Source of the DNA: Arcobacteraceae bacterium
Lineage (GTDB): Bacteria; Campylobacterota; Campylobacteria; Campylobacterales; Arcobacteraceae
Assembly (NCBI GenBank): GCA_023229945.1
Contig: JALNYH010000006.1
Location: 1-64,000 of the forward strand
DNA: 64,000 nt
Reading direction: 5' to 3'
Part shown: positions 44,258-51,779 of the stretch, in pieces
How the letters are laid out: the number at the start of each line of letters is the position of its first letter
How positions within the stretch are numbered: the first letter of the stretch is position 1
The notes under the pieces: generated by a model
What the model was told of the DNA's origin: nothing
What the model saw: the letters and a program-made list of their open reading frames with translations, nothing else
Database searches by the model: none
Position numbers and translations under genes: made by a program

Positions 44258-45838
44258 ATGGCAAAAGATAAGGTGACTAAAACTCAAAAATCTATGGAAG
44301 AAACTCTTTGGGAGAGTGCAAACAAACTAAGAGGTTCAGTAGAATCAAGTGAATATAAACATATTGTTTTAGGGCTTATTTTTCTTAAATTTGTAAGTGA
44401 TACATTTGAAGAACGAAGAGAAAAACTACTAGCAGAGGGTAAAGAGGCATTTATCGATATGGTGGAGTTTTACACTATGGAAAATGTTTTTTATCTTCCT
44501 GAAAATTCAAGATGGTCATACATAAAACAAAATTCAAAACAAGACGATATTGCTCTTAAAATTGATACAGCTCTTGCTACTATAGAAAAAAACAATCCAT
44601 CCCTAAAAGGTGCATTACCTGATAACTACTTCTCAAGACTAGGTCTTGATGTGAGTAAACTTGCAAGTCTTATAGATACTATCAACAACATCAATACTAT
44701 AGAAGATAAAGGGCATGATGTTGTAGGTCGTGTATATGAGTATTTCTTAGGTGAATTTGCTCTAGCTGAGGGGAAACTAGGAGGACAGTTCTATACTCCA
44801 AAATCAATAGTAAATTTGTTAGCAAATATGATAGAACCTTACCGTGGAAAGATATATGACCCTGCTTGTGGAAGTGGTGGGATGTTTATCCAATCTTTAA
44901 AATTTATAGAAGCTCACAAAGGAAATAAAAAAGATATTTCTATCTATGGGCAAGAGTTTACAGCCACTACTTACAAACTAGCAAAGATGAACTTAGCAAT
45001 TCGTGGAATATCTGCAAATCTTGGGAGTGTTCCTGCTGATACATTTTTCAAAGACCAACATCCAGATTTGAAAGCTGATTATATCATGGCAAATCCACCA
45101 TTTAACCAAAAAGAGTGGAGAGGTGTAAATGAGCTACTAGATGACCCACGATGGGCTGGATATGATGTACCATCAACATCAAATGCAAACTATGGTTGGA
45201 TACTGCACATGGTATCAAAACTATCAGAAAATGGTATCGCTGGGTTTGTTCTAGCCAAAGGAAGCCTCACAAGTAATTCAAGTAATGAAGGAGAGATAAG
45301 AAAACAACTAATAGAAAATAATCTAATAGATGCAATAGTAAATCTTCCTGCAAAACTGTTTTTTAATACTCAAATTCCTGCTTGTTTATGGTTTATCAAA
45401 AAAAATAGAAAAACAACTGATATTTTATTTATAGATGCAAGAAATCTAGGACATTTAATCAATAGAAAAAATAAAGATTTTAGCCCTGAAGATATAGAGC
45501 AAGTTGCATCTACTTATCACAACTGGAAACTTGGGAAAAGCGGGACTAAAGTCCCACATCCAAATGTCTCTGTGGGAAGTGGGACTCATACCCCGCAATA
45601 TGAAGATATAAAAGGGTTTTGTAAGAGTGCTAGTATAGAAGAGGTGAGAGAACTTAAATATGTACTGACTCCTGGGCGATATGTGGGACTTGAAGAGAGT
45701 GAAGATGAGTTTGATTTTAAAGAGAGATTTACAACACTTCAAAATGAACTCTTAGAGCAGATGAACGAAGAAAAAGCACTCAACGATAGAATAATTTCAA
45801 ACCTAGCTAAAATAGATATGGCGGTGGGTGATGAATGA
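44258..45838 (+). CDS. hsdM: Type I restriction-modification methyltransferase subunit HsdM
   Basis: 526 residues. N-terminal HsdM_N helical domain (ETLWESANKLRGSVESSEYK), SAM-binding motif DPACGSGGMF (about 201) and catalytic NPPF (about 279) of N6-adenine methyltransferases. A segment at about residues 428-446 (KSGTKVPHPNVSVGSGTHTPQ) is encoded by a palindrome-rich stretch (45540-45596) and interrupts the usual region before YEDIKGFCKSA; it looks like an in-frame repeat insertion. The gene ends GCGGTGGGTGATGAATGA, a junction reused twice downstream. The next ATG overlaps the stop. Confidence 0.96.
   Translation: MAKDKVTKTQKSMEETLWESANKLRGSVESSEYKHIVLGLIFLKFVSDTFEERREKLLAEGKEAFIDMVEFYTMENVFYLPENSRWSYIKQNSKQDDIALKIDTALATIEKNNPSLKGALPDNYFSRLGLDVSKLASLIDTINNINTIEDKGHDVVGRVYEYFLGEFALAEGKLGGQFYTPKSIVNLLANMIEPYRGKIYDPACGSGGMFIQSLKFIEAHKGNKKDISIYGQEFTATTYKLAKMNLAIRGISANLGSVPADTFFKDQHPDLKADYIMANPPFNQKEWRGVNELLDDPRWAGYDVPSTSNANYGWILHMVSKLSENGIAGFVLAKGSLTSNSSNEGEIRKQLIENNLIDAIVNLPAKLFFNTQIPACLWFIKKNRKTTDILFIDARNLGHLINRKNKDFSPEDIEQVASTYHNWKLGKSGTKVPHPNVSVGSGTHTPQYEDIKGFCKSASIEEVRELKYVLTPGRYVGLEESEDEFDFKERFTTLQNELLEQMNEEKALNDRIISNLAKIDMAVGDE
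45540..45596. repeat. Palindromic insertion inside hsdM
   Basis: GGGAC-TAAA-GTCCC at 45542-45555; AGTCCCAC at 45550-45557 also pairs perfectly with GTGGGACT at 45579-45586, and GCGGG at 45540 pairs with CCCGC at 45592. The stretch is in frame and contains no stop. Confidence 0.55.
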
Positions 45839-46715
45839 ATTAACCGTACAACAAAACATCGAACACAAAATCTTTACGATTCGCGGTGTGCAAGTGATGA
45901 TAGATAGAGATTTGGCAGAACTTTACGGTGTAGAGCCAAAAAGACTTGGTGAGCAAGTCAAAAGAAATATTGAGAGGTTTCCAGATGAGTTTAGATTTCA
46001 GCTAACAGAAGATGAAAAAAATGAACTGGTCGCAAATTGCGACCGGTTACAACCTCTAAAACATTCTTCATCATTGCCCTATGTCTTCACGGAGCAAGGC
46101 GTATCTATGCTATCAGCAGTCCTGCGAAGCGATACGGCAATACAGACAAGCATCAATATCATCAACAGTTTTGTCACAATGCGAAAGTATCTACTCCAAA
46201 ATGCATCGCTTTTTCAAAGAGTAGAAAAATTAGAGCTTGACCAAAAGCAGACCAACCAAAAGCTAGAATCGGTACTGAGTGCCCTTGAATCCAAATCCAT
46301 TACCCCAAAACAAGGGGTATTTTTCGATGGGCAGATTTTTGATGCATATGCACTTATGAGTGAGATAGTCAAAAAAGCGACACAATCGCTCATACTTATA
46401 GACAACTACATCGATGAATCGACACTCACACATCTAAGCAAAGCCGATGTAAAAGTCAAAATTACAATTCTTACCAAAACCATCACCAAGCAATTAGAAC
46501 TTGATATCAAAAAATACAACGCCCAATACGGCAACCTAAGAGCAGTGGAGTTTGCAAGTTCTCATGATAGATTTCTCATCATCGACGCTAGGGAGATATA
46601 TCACATCGGAGCAAGCCTCAAGGATCTGGGCAAAAAATGGTTTGCTTTTTCGCTGTTAGAGGTAGAAAGCTTTGGACTGATGGAGCGAGTCAAAAAGGTG
46701 GTGGGTGATGAATAA
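45831..46715 (+). CDS. ORF6N-domain protein with PLD-like C-terminal domain
   Basis: 294 residues from ATG 45831, which lies inside the hsdM end. Residues ~10-110 form an ORF6N domain (FTIRGVQVMIDRDLAELYGV, RFPDEFRFQLTEDE, PYVFTEQGVSMLSAVLRS), a DNA-binding module of phage and mobile regions. A short coiled coil follows, then a C-terminal domain (about 165-290) with QSLILIDNYIDESTL, SSHDRFLIID and YHIGASLKDLGKKWFAFS, resembling one half of a phospholipase D-like fold. A near-perfect palindrome lies in the coding sequence at 46024-46048. Not known to be needed for type I restriction; probably cargo. Confidence 0.8.
   Translation: MNELTVQQNIEHKIFTIRGVQVMIDRDLAELYGVEPKRLGEQVKRNIERFPDEFRFQLTEDEKNELVANCDRLQPLKHSSSLPYVFTEQGVSMLSAVLRSDTAIQTSINIINSFVTMRKYLLQNASLFQRVEKLELDQKQTNQKLESVLSALESKSITPKQGVFFDGQIFDAYALMSEIVKKATQSLILIDNYIDESTLTHLSKADVKVKITILTKTITKQLELDIKKYNAQYGNLRAVEFASSHDRFLIIDAREIYHIGASLKDLGKKWFAFSLLEVESFGLMERVKKVVGDE
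46024..46048. repeat. Inverted repeat inside ORF6N gene
   Basis: AACTGGTCGCAA / TTGCGACCGGTT, 11 of 12 bases paired around a single A, inside the coding sequence (encodes LVANCDRL). Confidence 0.7.
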
Positions 46716-47064
46716 CATCTTAGAGCAAAATGATTTTGTAGATGTTGAATTTTTCCGATTAGTGTCGGATACCGTCGTTAAACCGTCGGATACCGCCGGA
46801 TATGTGCAGGATTCGGATGATTACGGACGATTATGGACGATTACGGACGATTACGGACAATTAACAAAAGAAGAGCAAGAGATATTGCTTTATCTTCTGG
46901 ATAATAAAACCATATCAAGAAAAGAAGCTATAGAAATTATAGGAGTTCAAAAGACTAAAGCTCATGAGATACTAAGCGAGTTGGTAGAAAAACATCTTAT
47001 TACAAGAGATGGGCAAGGTAGAAACACACACTACAAACTTTCAAAGGCGGTGGGTGATGAGTAG
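46708..47064 (+). CDS. Small winged-helix-like protein between hsdM and hsdS
   Basis: 118 residues from ATG 46708, overlapping the previous stop. The first ~50 residues are low-complexity and encoded by two DNA repeats: a 21-base repeat with GTCGGATACCG (46764 and 46785) and five 10-base units GGACGATTAC (46815-46864). Residues ~55-118 form a helix-turn-helix of the MarR/winged type (EEQEILLYLLDNKTISRKEAIEII, KTKAHEILSELVEKHLITRDGQGR). It is possibly a regulator of the operon. It ends with the same GCGGTGGGTGATGA junction as hsdM. Confidence 0.72.
   Translation: MNNILEQNDFVDVEFFRLVSDTVVKPSDTAGYVQDSDDYGRLWTITDDYGQLTKEEQEILLYLLDNKTISRKEAIEIIGVQKTKAHEILSELVEKHLITRDGQGRNTHYKLSKAVGDE
46815..46864. 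repeat. Five tandem 10-base units in coding sequence
   Basis: GGATGATTAC, GGACGATTAT, GGACGATTAC, GGACGATTAC, GGACAATTAA. Three units equal ten codons, so the protein repeats DDYGxL. Confidence 0.85.
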
Positions 47065-48151
47065 TTGGAGAGAGTGTAAGTTGGGGGATGTTGCGAAACT
47101 TTCTAAAAAATCATGGAAAGTTGGAGATGAACAAATGCCTTATATCGGGCTTGAACATATCGAAGAAGCAAAACTTAGACTTAATGATATTGGAAAATCT
47201 GATGATGTTGCAAGTAACAAATTTAGATTTCAAGCTGGAGATACTCTTTTTGGAAAACTGAGGCCATATTTTAGAAAAGTTGTGAAGCCTAATTTTGATG
47301 GTATTTGCTCAACTGATATTTGGGTAATAAATCCACAAAAAGGTATTGATAAAGACTTTATATTTTATTTTTTTGCCAACAAAGAATTGGTTGATATTTC
47401 ATATTCTGCTTCAGGTGGCACAAGGATGCCAAGGGCTGATTGGGATTTTTTGTCCCAAACAGTTTGGAATATTCCACCCCTTGAAGAACAAAAAGCAATA
47501 GCAGAAGTATTGAGTAGCCTTGATGATAAGATAGACCTTCTTCATCGCCAAAACCAAACCCTAGAATCCCTCGCCCAAACTCTTTTTAGACAATGGTTTA
47601 TCGAAGAAGCAAAAGAGGAGTGGGAGGAAGGTACGGTTGGGGATATTGCAATATTAAAAAGTGGAAAATCAAGACCAAAAGAAGAATCAGAAATTAATAA
47701 TATTCCAATATATGGTGGAAATGGGATTTTAGGTTTTACAAATCAACATAATATAGATGGTGAAACAATTATAATTGGTCGTGTTGGTGCATACTGTGGA
47801 AGTTTATATATGGAAAATAAACCAATATGGGTTTCAGATAATGCACTAATTGCCAAACCAAAAAATGCACTTTACTCGAAGTATTTATTTTATCTTTTGA
47901 AAGAAAATGAATTAAATTCTATGGCAGAAGGTTCGAGCCATCCATTACTCACACAAGAACCAATAAAATCAATACAAATTTTTGTACCACCAGAATTAAA
48001 ATTAATAGAATTTAACGAGCAAGTCAATACATGGTATGAAAAAACAAATGAAAATAAAAAACAAATCAAAACATTAGAAAACTTGCGAGATACACTTTTA
48101 CCAAAGCTTTTGAGTGGGGAAGTCAAAATAAATTTAGGAAAATTAAAATGA
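47057..48151 (+). CDS. hsdS: Type I restriction-modification specificity subunit HsdS
   Basis: 364 residues from ATG 47057, which overlaps the upstream stop; the in-frame start at 47009 would lie inside the previous gene. Two target-recognition domains (about 1-150, WRECKLGDVAKLSKKSW; about 190-320, WEEGTVGDIAILKSGKSRP) alternate with conserved helical regions (IPPLEEQKAIAEVLSSLDDKI, LENLRDTLLPKLLSGEVKI). These define the bipartite DNA target. All domains are present, so the protein is probably functional. It overlaps the protease gene start by four bases (ATGA). Confidence 0.95.
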   Translation: MSSWRECKLGDVAKLSKKSWKVGDEQMPYIGLEHIEEAKLRLNDIGKSDDVASNKFRFQAGDTLFGKLRPYFRKVVKPNFDGICSTDIWVINPQKGIDKDFIFYFFANKELVDISYSASGGTRMPRADWDFLSQTVWNIPPLEEQKAIAEVLSSLDDKIDLLHRQNQTLESLAQTLFRQWFIEEAKEEWEEGTVGDIAILKSGKSRPKEESEINNIPIYGGNGILGFTNQHNIDGETIIIGRVGAYCGSLYMENKPIWVSDNALIAKPKNALYSKYLFYLLKENELNSMAEGSSHPLLTQEPIKSIQIFVPPELKLIEFNEQVNTWYEKTNENKKQIKTLENLRDTLLPKLLSGEVKINLGKLK

Positions 48152-48966
48152 TAAATCCACAATCACTTACTGAACGCCTACTTTTTTCAACCATAAAAAT
48201 TAATACAAATAATGGAAGTGGAACGGGATTTCTTTTCCATTTTAAAGATGGAGAAAATGAATATCCTGTGATTATTACAAATAAACATGTTGTTGAAGGC
48301 TCTGATGTTGTCAATTTGTCATTACATATTGGAGAAAAAGGCAAACCGACAAATGATAATTTGATAATAAACTATCCTTTTCATTGGATAAAACATCCAA
48401 AATATGATTTATGTTGTGCTTTTTTTAATCCATTAGTAGAATGGTGCAAAACACAATTTGGTAAAGATATTTTTTATATACCTTTTCAAGAAGATGATAT
48501 ATGGAGCAATGCTCAATTGAATGATCTGAAAACTATGGAAGATATTGTGATGATAGGTTATCCTACTGGTTTATGGGATGAAGCACATAACTTACCATTA
48601 TTTCGTAAAGGTGTTACATCTTCTCATCCAGCATTAAATTTTAATGGAAAAAGTGAGGGTGTAATTGATGCTGCATGTTTTCCAGGTTCATCAGGTTCTC
48701 CTGTATGTATACTAAATGAAGGAAGTTATGTAGATAAATTCAATAATACAAAAATGGGGATGGTGAGATTTTCTCTTCTTGGAGTTTTATATGCAGGACC
48801 TATATATGATGCTCAAGGTAATATAAATATAAGAGAAATACCAACCAAACAAGAGGCTTTTTCGAGTACTCATATAATGATAAATTTGGGTTATTACATT
48901 AAAGCATCTGAAATACTAGAATTGAAAAAAGAAGTTTTAAATATTGTTAAATCAGGTAATAAATGA
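48148..48966 (+). CDS. Trypsin-like serine protease, cytoplasmic
   Basis: 272 residues, chymotrypsin/trypsin_2 fold: N-terminal GSGTGFLF, catalytic His47 (ITNKHVV), Asp87 (HPKYDLCCAF) and Ser182 in PGSSGSP. No signal peptide or membrane helix is present, so it should act in the cytoplasm. Proteases of this kind are found in phage-defence operons next to an effector they may activate. Here it is wedged between hsdS and a protein with a HEPN-like motif, sharing ATGA overlaps with hsdS and with a 14-codon frame downstream. The catalytic triad is complete. The target is unknown. Confidence 0.85.
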   Translation: MINPQSLTERLLFSTIKINTNNGSGTGFLFHFKDGENEYPVIITNKHVVEGSDVVNLSLHIGEKGKPTNDNLIINYPFHWIKHPKYDLCCAFFNPLVEWCKTQFGKDIFYIPFQEDDIWSNAQLNDLKTMEDIVMIGYPTGLWDEAHNLPLFRKGVTSSHPALNFNGKSEGVIDAACFPGSSGSPVCILNEGSYVDKFNNTKMGMVRFSLLGVLYAGPIYDAQGNINIREIPTKQEAFSSTHIMINLGYYIKASEILELKKEVLNIVKSGNK

Positions 48967-49007
48967 ATCAGAAAGAATTTGTGATGAAATCGAAAAAAGT
49001 ACTATAA

Positions 49008-50189
49008 ATGCATAATATATTTGAAATACTAAAATATGATTCTAATTTGACAATTGATGACTATAACCAAGTTACGAAAGAAGTTTTTTTTAAATACTTT
49101 AAAGATGAATCAACATTTATAAAAAATAATGAGTTATTGAGAACAGAACTTGTAAATTATATAAAATATATAACGAAAAATGAAAAGTCTGAAAAATTAT
49201 TTGAAAAAATTTTTAAAATCTTTAAAATCTTTAATGATGCAATTTTGAAAGATAAAAGCAATGTAATAAAAGAGTTAACATCGAATTTATTAACAATTTC
49301 AAAAACTGATAGCTTATATTTAGCATATTATATTAGGCAACCTAAAGATATTTCATCATACTCTCAAAGAGAATTGGCAGAGTATTATTTTGATGTGATA
49401 GGTTATACATTGGAGAGTTGCTATAAACCACGAATAGAATTATTTTATAAAATGTATAAATTTAATCAAAATGGAATATTTGAAAATTTAACATCCAAAA
49501 CTTTTGGAGATATATTAAATTTGATAGATAATTTTGATGAATTAACTAAAGATACAATATTTAATATTGTATTTAGTCAATGGAGAAATATTGCAGAGCA
49601 CAAAGATTTTGATATTACCAAAGATAATATTCAAGTAAGATATGGGCAAGTAAATAATCGTAAAAATGAAATCATGAGTCATTCCCAGCTAAAAGAGATT
49701 GCTTTTTATATAAATCATGTTTACAATGTTTTAAGATTGGCAGAAGTACTTACTTATTTGAATTATATAGATGAAATAATGGCTTCTGATGAAACAAAAA
49801 ATATAAAATTTGACATAAGAACAGAAAGTTCTTTGTTGCATATTATACATAATTTACAAACTGTTGGTTTTAAATTTCATTCTTTTGATGATAAGAGTAA
49901 TATTTTTACATTGAATCTTTATATGAAGTTAAACAATGATATTCAAGAGTCAATTATTCATGCTTCACAGTTGTTTACGAAAATTGCTATAGCAATAGAT
50001 AATGATGATTTTCAACAAGATAGATTTAACAAACTTAAAATAAATATTTTAGATAAAAATGATTTTATTGTAGCAAATGCCATAACTGATTTACAATCTT
50101 GTATTGACTTTTCTTTTAGTAAAATTGATATGAATGAGCTTATCGAAAATATAAAATTTCAGATTGATATAAGAGAGAGTTTAGAATGA
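49008..50189 (+). CDS. Unrecognised protein with candidate HEPN RNase motif
   Basis: 393 residues, almost all alpha-helical by composition, no membrane helix. Near the middle is SQWRNIAEHKDFD: Arg193-x4-His198 fits the R-x4-6-H catalytic motif of HEPN ribonuclease domains, in the expected helical setting, with a polar residue after Arg. The rest matches nothing I recognise. It follows the serine protease after 41 bases, and its stop overlaps the start of a 47-aa ORF (ATGA). It may be an RNase effector controlled by the protease; that is inference. The region is more AT-rich than its neighbours. Confidence 0.65.
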   Translation: MHNIFEILKYDSNLTIDDYNQVTKEVFFKYFKDESTFIKNNELLRTELVNYIKYITKNEKSEKLFEKIFKIFKIFNDAILKDKSNVIKELTSNLLTISKTDSLYLAYYIRQPKDISSYSQRELAEYYFDVIGYTLESCYKPRIELFYKMYKFNQNGIFENLTSKTFGDILNLIDNFDELTKDTIFNIVFSQWRNIAEHKDFDITKDNIQVRYGQVNNRKNEIMSHSQLKEIAFYINHVYNVLRLAEVLTYLNYIDEIMASDETKNIKFDIRTESSLLHIIHNLQTVGFKFHSFDDKSNIFTLNLYMKLNNDIQESIIHASQLFTKIAIAIDNDDFQQDRFNKLKINILDKNDFIVANAITDLQSCIDFSFSKIDMNELIENIKFQIDIRESLE

Positions 50190-50329
50190 CAAAAGATTTA
50201 ACAATATCAAACATTTGCAAGCAAAATGTACTTAATGAAATCTTACAAGACGACATGAATGTCGCCGACATCTTCAAAAGTTCGTATTTAAGGTATCTAT
50301 ATTTAAAAAATTTGGATTCTGAATGTTGA
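50186..50329 (+). CDS. Small ORF (47 aa) between HEPN-like and GT51 genes
   Basis: Starts with ATG overlapping the previous TGA (ATGA) and ends with TGA inside the start of the GT51 gene (ATGTTGA), so it is perfectly spaced for translational coupling at both ends. Sequence MTKDLTISNICKQNVLNEIL... ends LKNLDSEC; polar and helical, no known match. It also carries the palindrome CGACAT-GA-ATGTCG. It could be a true small protein, a coupling leader, or the remnant of a larger gene. Confidence 0.5.
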   Translation: MTKDLTISNICKQNVLNEILQDDMNVADIFKSSYLRYLYLKNLDSEC

Positions 50330-50940
50330 AAAATATAAATATTCAAGATGAAAATAAATTGAACTTATTAAACATGAAATGGCAAGTACTATTTGAAGAA
50401 ATCAAGAAATCCAAACAAAATATATGTGTTATCCCAAAAAATAGTGAATTGCTCAGATTACTAATAACAGGAGAAGATCATAGATTTAAATTTCATAGTG
50501 GTGTAGATGTAATTGCACTAATAAGAGCTTCTTGGAAAACACTTATTTTGAAACAAAGAGAGGGTGGATCGACAATAGCTATGCAATTAGTTCGTGTTTT
50601 AACTGGAAAATATGATAAGACTATAGATAGAAAGTTAGAAGAGATGTTTTTGGCTTATAAACTTACCAAATATGTTTCAAGACAAGAAATTTTATCTTTG
50701 TATTTATCAGTTGCATATTTTGGATGGAATATGCATGGCATTAGTGAGGCTTGCAAAGTATTAAAATTAAATTTAAATAATTTAACTCTTGAAGAATCAG
50801 CAAGTTTAATTGCTCGCTTGAAGTATCCAGAACCAAAAAATATTTCAGAACAGAGGAATATTCAAATTAAAAATAGAACAAATTATATATTAAAACGGTA
50901 CAACACATTAAAAATCAAGGATAAATATGCTTCCTTTTAA
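50323..50940 (+). CDS. Stand-alone GT51 peptidoglycan transglycosylase domain without membrane anchor
   Basis: 205 residues, matching the lipid II glycosyltransferase domain of MtgA and class A penicillin-binding proteins: motif 1 EDHRFKFHSGVD (Glu51), motif 2 REGGSTIAMQLVRVLTG, motif 3 RKLEEMFLAYKL with the second glutamate, motif 4 RQEILSLYLSVAYFG (Ser where Asn is usual). Unlike MtgA there is no N-terminal membrane helix or signal peptide. It lies in a restriction operon and overlaps a nucleotidyltransferase gene by 14 bases. A role in normal wall synthesis is unlikely in this setting. Confidence 0.85.
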   Translation: MLKNINIQDENKLNLLNMKWQVLFEEIKKSKQNICVIPKNSELLRLLITGEDHRFKFHSGVDVIALIRASWKTLILKQREGGSTIAMQLVRVLTGKYDKTIDRKLEEMFLAYKLTKYVSRQEILSLYLSVAYFGWNMHGISEACKVLKLNLNNLTLEESASLIARLKYPEPKNISEQRNIQIKNRTNYILKRYNTLKIKDKYASF

Positions 50941-51586
50941 AGTTCCATCAATATTTCAAGATTTCTCAGAACAATATCCTAAAGCACATCAAATTCAAAC
51001 TATTGCAAAAAGCGGTGGAAATACTGCAAGAAATTCAATTGCTAGATTATGGCTTTCGGAGGGAATACCTTATGCTTTTAAAGAATCGCCTATTTTATAT
51101 GAGGAAATTCGTTCATGGATTGCAACACGATTAGATATTGATCCCAAAGAGATAAGTATGACAGGTAGCGGTCGTATTGGACAATCCCTGGCTCCTTCAA
51201 AATTAGGAACAGATTTTAGTGAAAAATCAGACTTAGATCTTTTTATCATATCAGAAAATTTACTTAATAGATTACGAAATGATTTTAATAGTTGGTCTTT
51301 TGATTTTGAATCTGGTTGTGTTAAACCTAGTAATGATAGAGAAGAAAAGTTTTGGAAAGATAATTTATCAAGAGGACACACATATTTCTCGCGAGGATTT
51401 TTTGATGCTAAATTGATTCCAAATTATAACAAGTATACTTGTGCTTCAAATATTGCAAATACAATGTGGATGTTAAAAGCTAAACTTGATGTGACACCAA
51501 ATGCACCAAAAGTTTCAGAAGCTAGTGTTCGTTGCTATAAAACTTGGGCAGATTTTGTAAGACAAGTATCAATTAATCTTGCATGA
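50927..51586 (+). CDS. Nucleotidyltransferase-fold protein
   Basis: 219 residues. The core TGSGRIGQSL...SEKSDLDLFII has the Pol-beta nucleotidyltransferase pattern: Gly80-Ser81 and, after an insertion of about a dozen residues, Asp102 and Asp104. An N-terminal helical segment (about 1-70) and a C-terminal helical part (about 145-219) surround it. Relatives include MNT antitoxins/AMPylators, aminoglycoside enzymes and CD-NTases; the insertion between GS and DxD is unusual for a minimal MNT. Its start overlaps the GT51 gene by 14 bases, so the two are likely partners. Confidence 0.8.
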   Translation: MLPFKVPSIFQDFSEQYPKAHQIQTIAKSGGNTARNSIARLWLSEGIPYAFKESPILYEEIRSWIATRLDIDPKEISMTGSGRIGQSLAPSKLGTDFSEKSDLDLFIISENLLNRLRNDFNSWSFDFESGCVKPSNDREEKFWKDNLSRGHTYFSRGFFDAKLIPNYNKYTCASNIANTMWMLKAKLDVTPNAPKVSEASVRCYKTWADFVRQVSINLA

Positions 51587-51610
51587 TATTAATATTTTAG
51601 GATAAACAAA

Positions 51611-51775
51611 ATGACAACCGAACTAAACAACCAAATCATCATTTATAAGGACACAAACGGCGTACTAAAGATAAATGACAATGCTTTAGTATTTTTGGCA
51701 CTTATGACAGCCAAAAGCGACCCTGAACACAAAAATACAGTGATAAATCTGATGGTGAATATTTTGGAGGATTAA
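51611..51775 (+). CDS. Small ORF (54 aa) upstream of rhuM
   Basis: ATG 51611 has AGGA 8 bases upstream; TAA ends five bases before the RhuM start, and the GGAGG ribosome site of rhuM lies within its last codons. Sequence begins MTTELNNQIIIYKDTNGVLK. The NQIIIYKDTNG segment resembles the usual N-terminus of RhuM-type proteins, so this may be a truncated relative or a conserved small partner. No membrane helix. Confidence 0.55.
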   Translation: MTTELNNQIIIYKDTNGVLKINDNALVFLALMTAKSDPEHKNTVINLMVNILED

Positions 51776-51779
51776 AGAG

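Noticed and set aside
48963..49007. 14-codon frame overlapping the protease stop (MNQKEFVMKSKKVL)
   Set aside because: Too short to support as a gene; it could be a coupling leader for the next gene but there is no further evidence.
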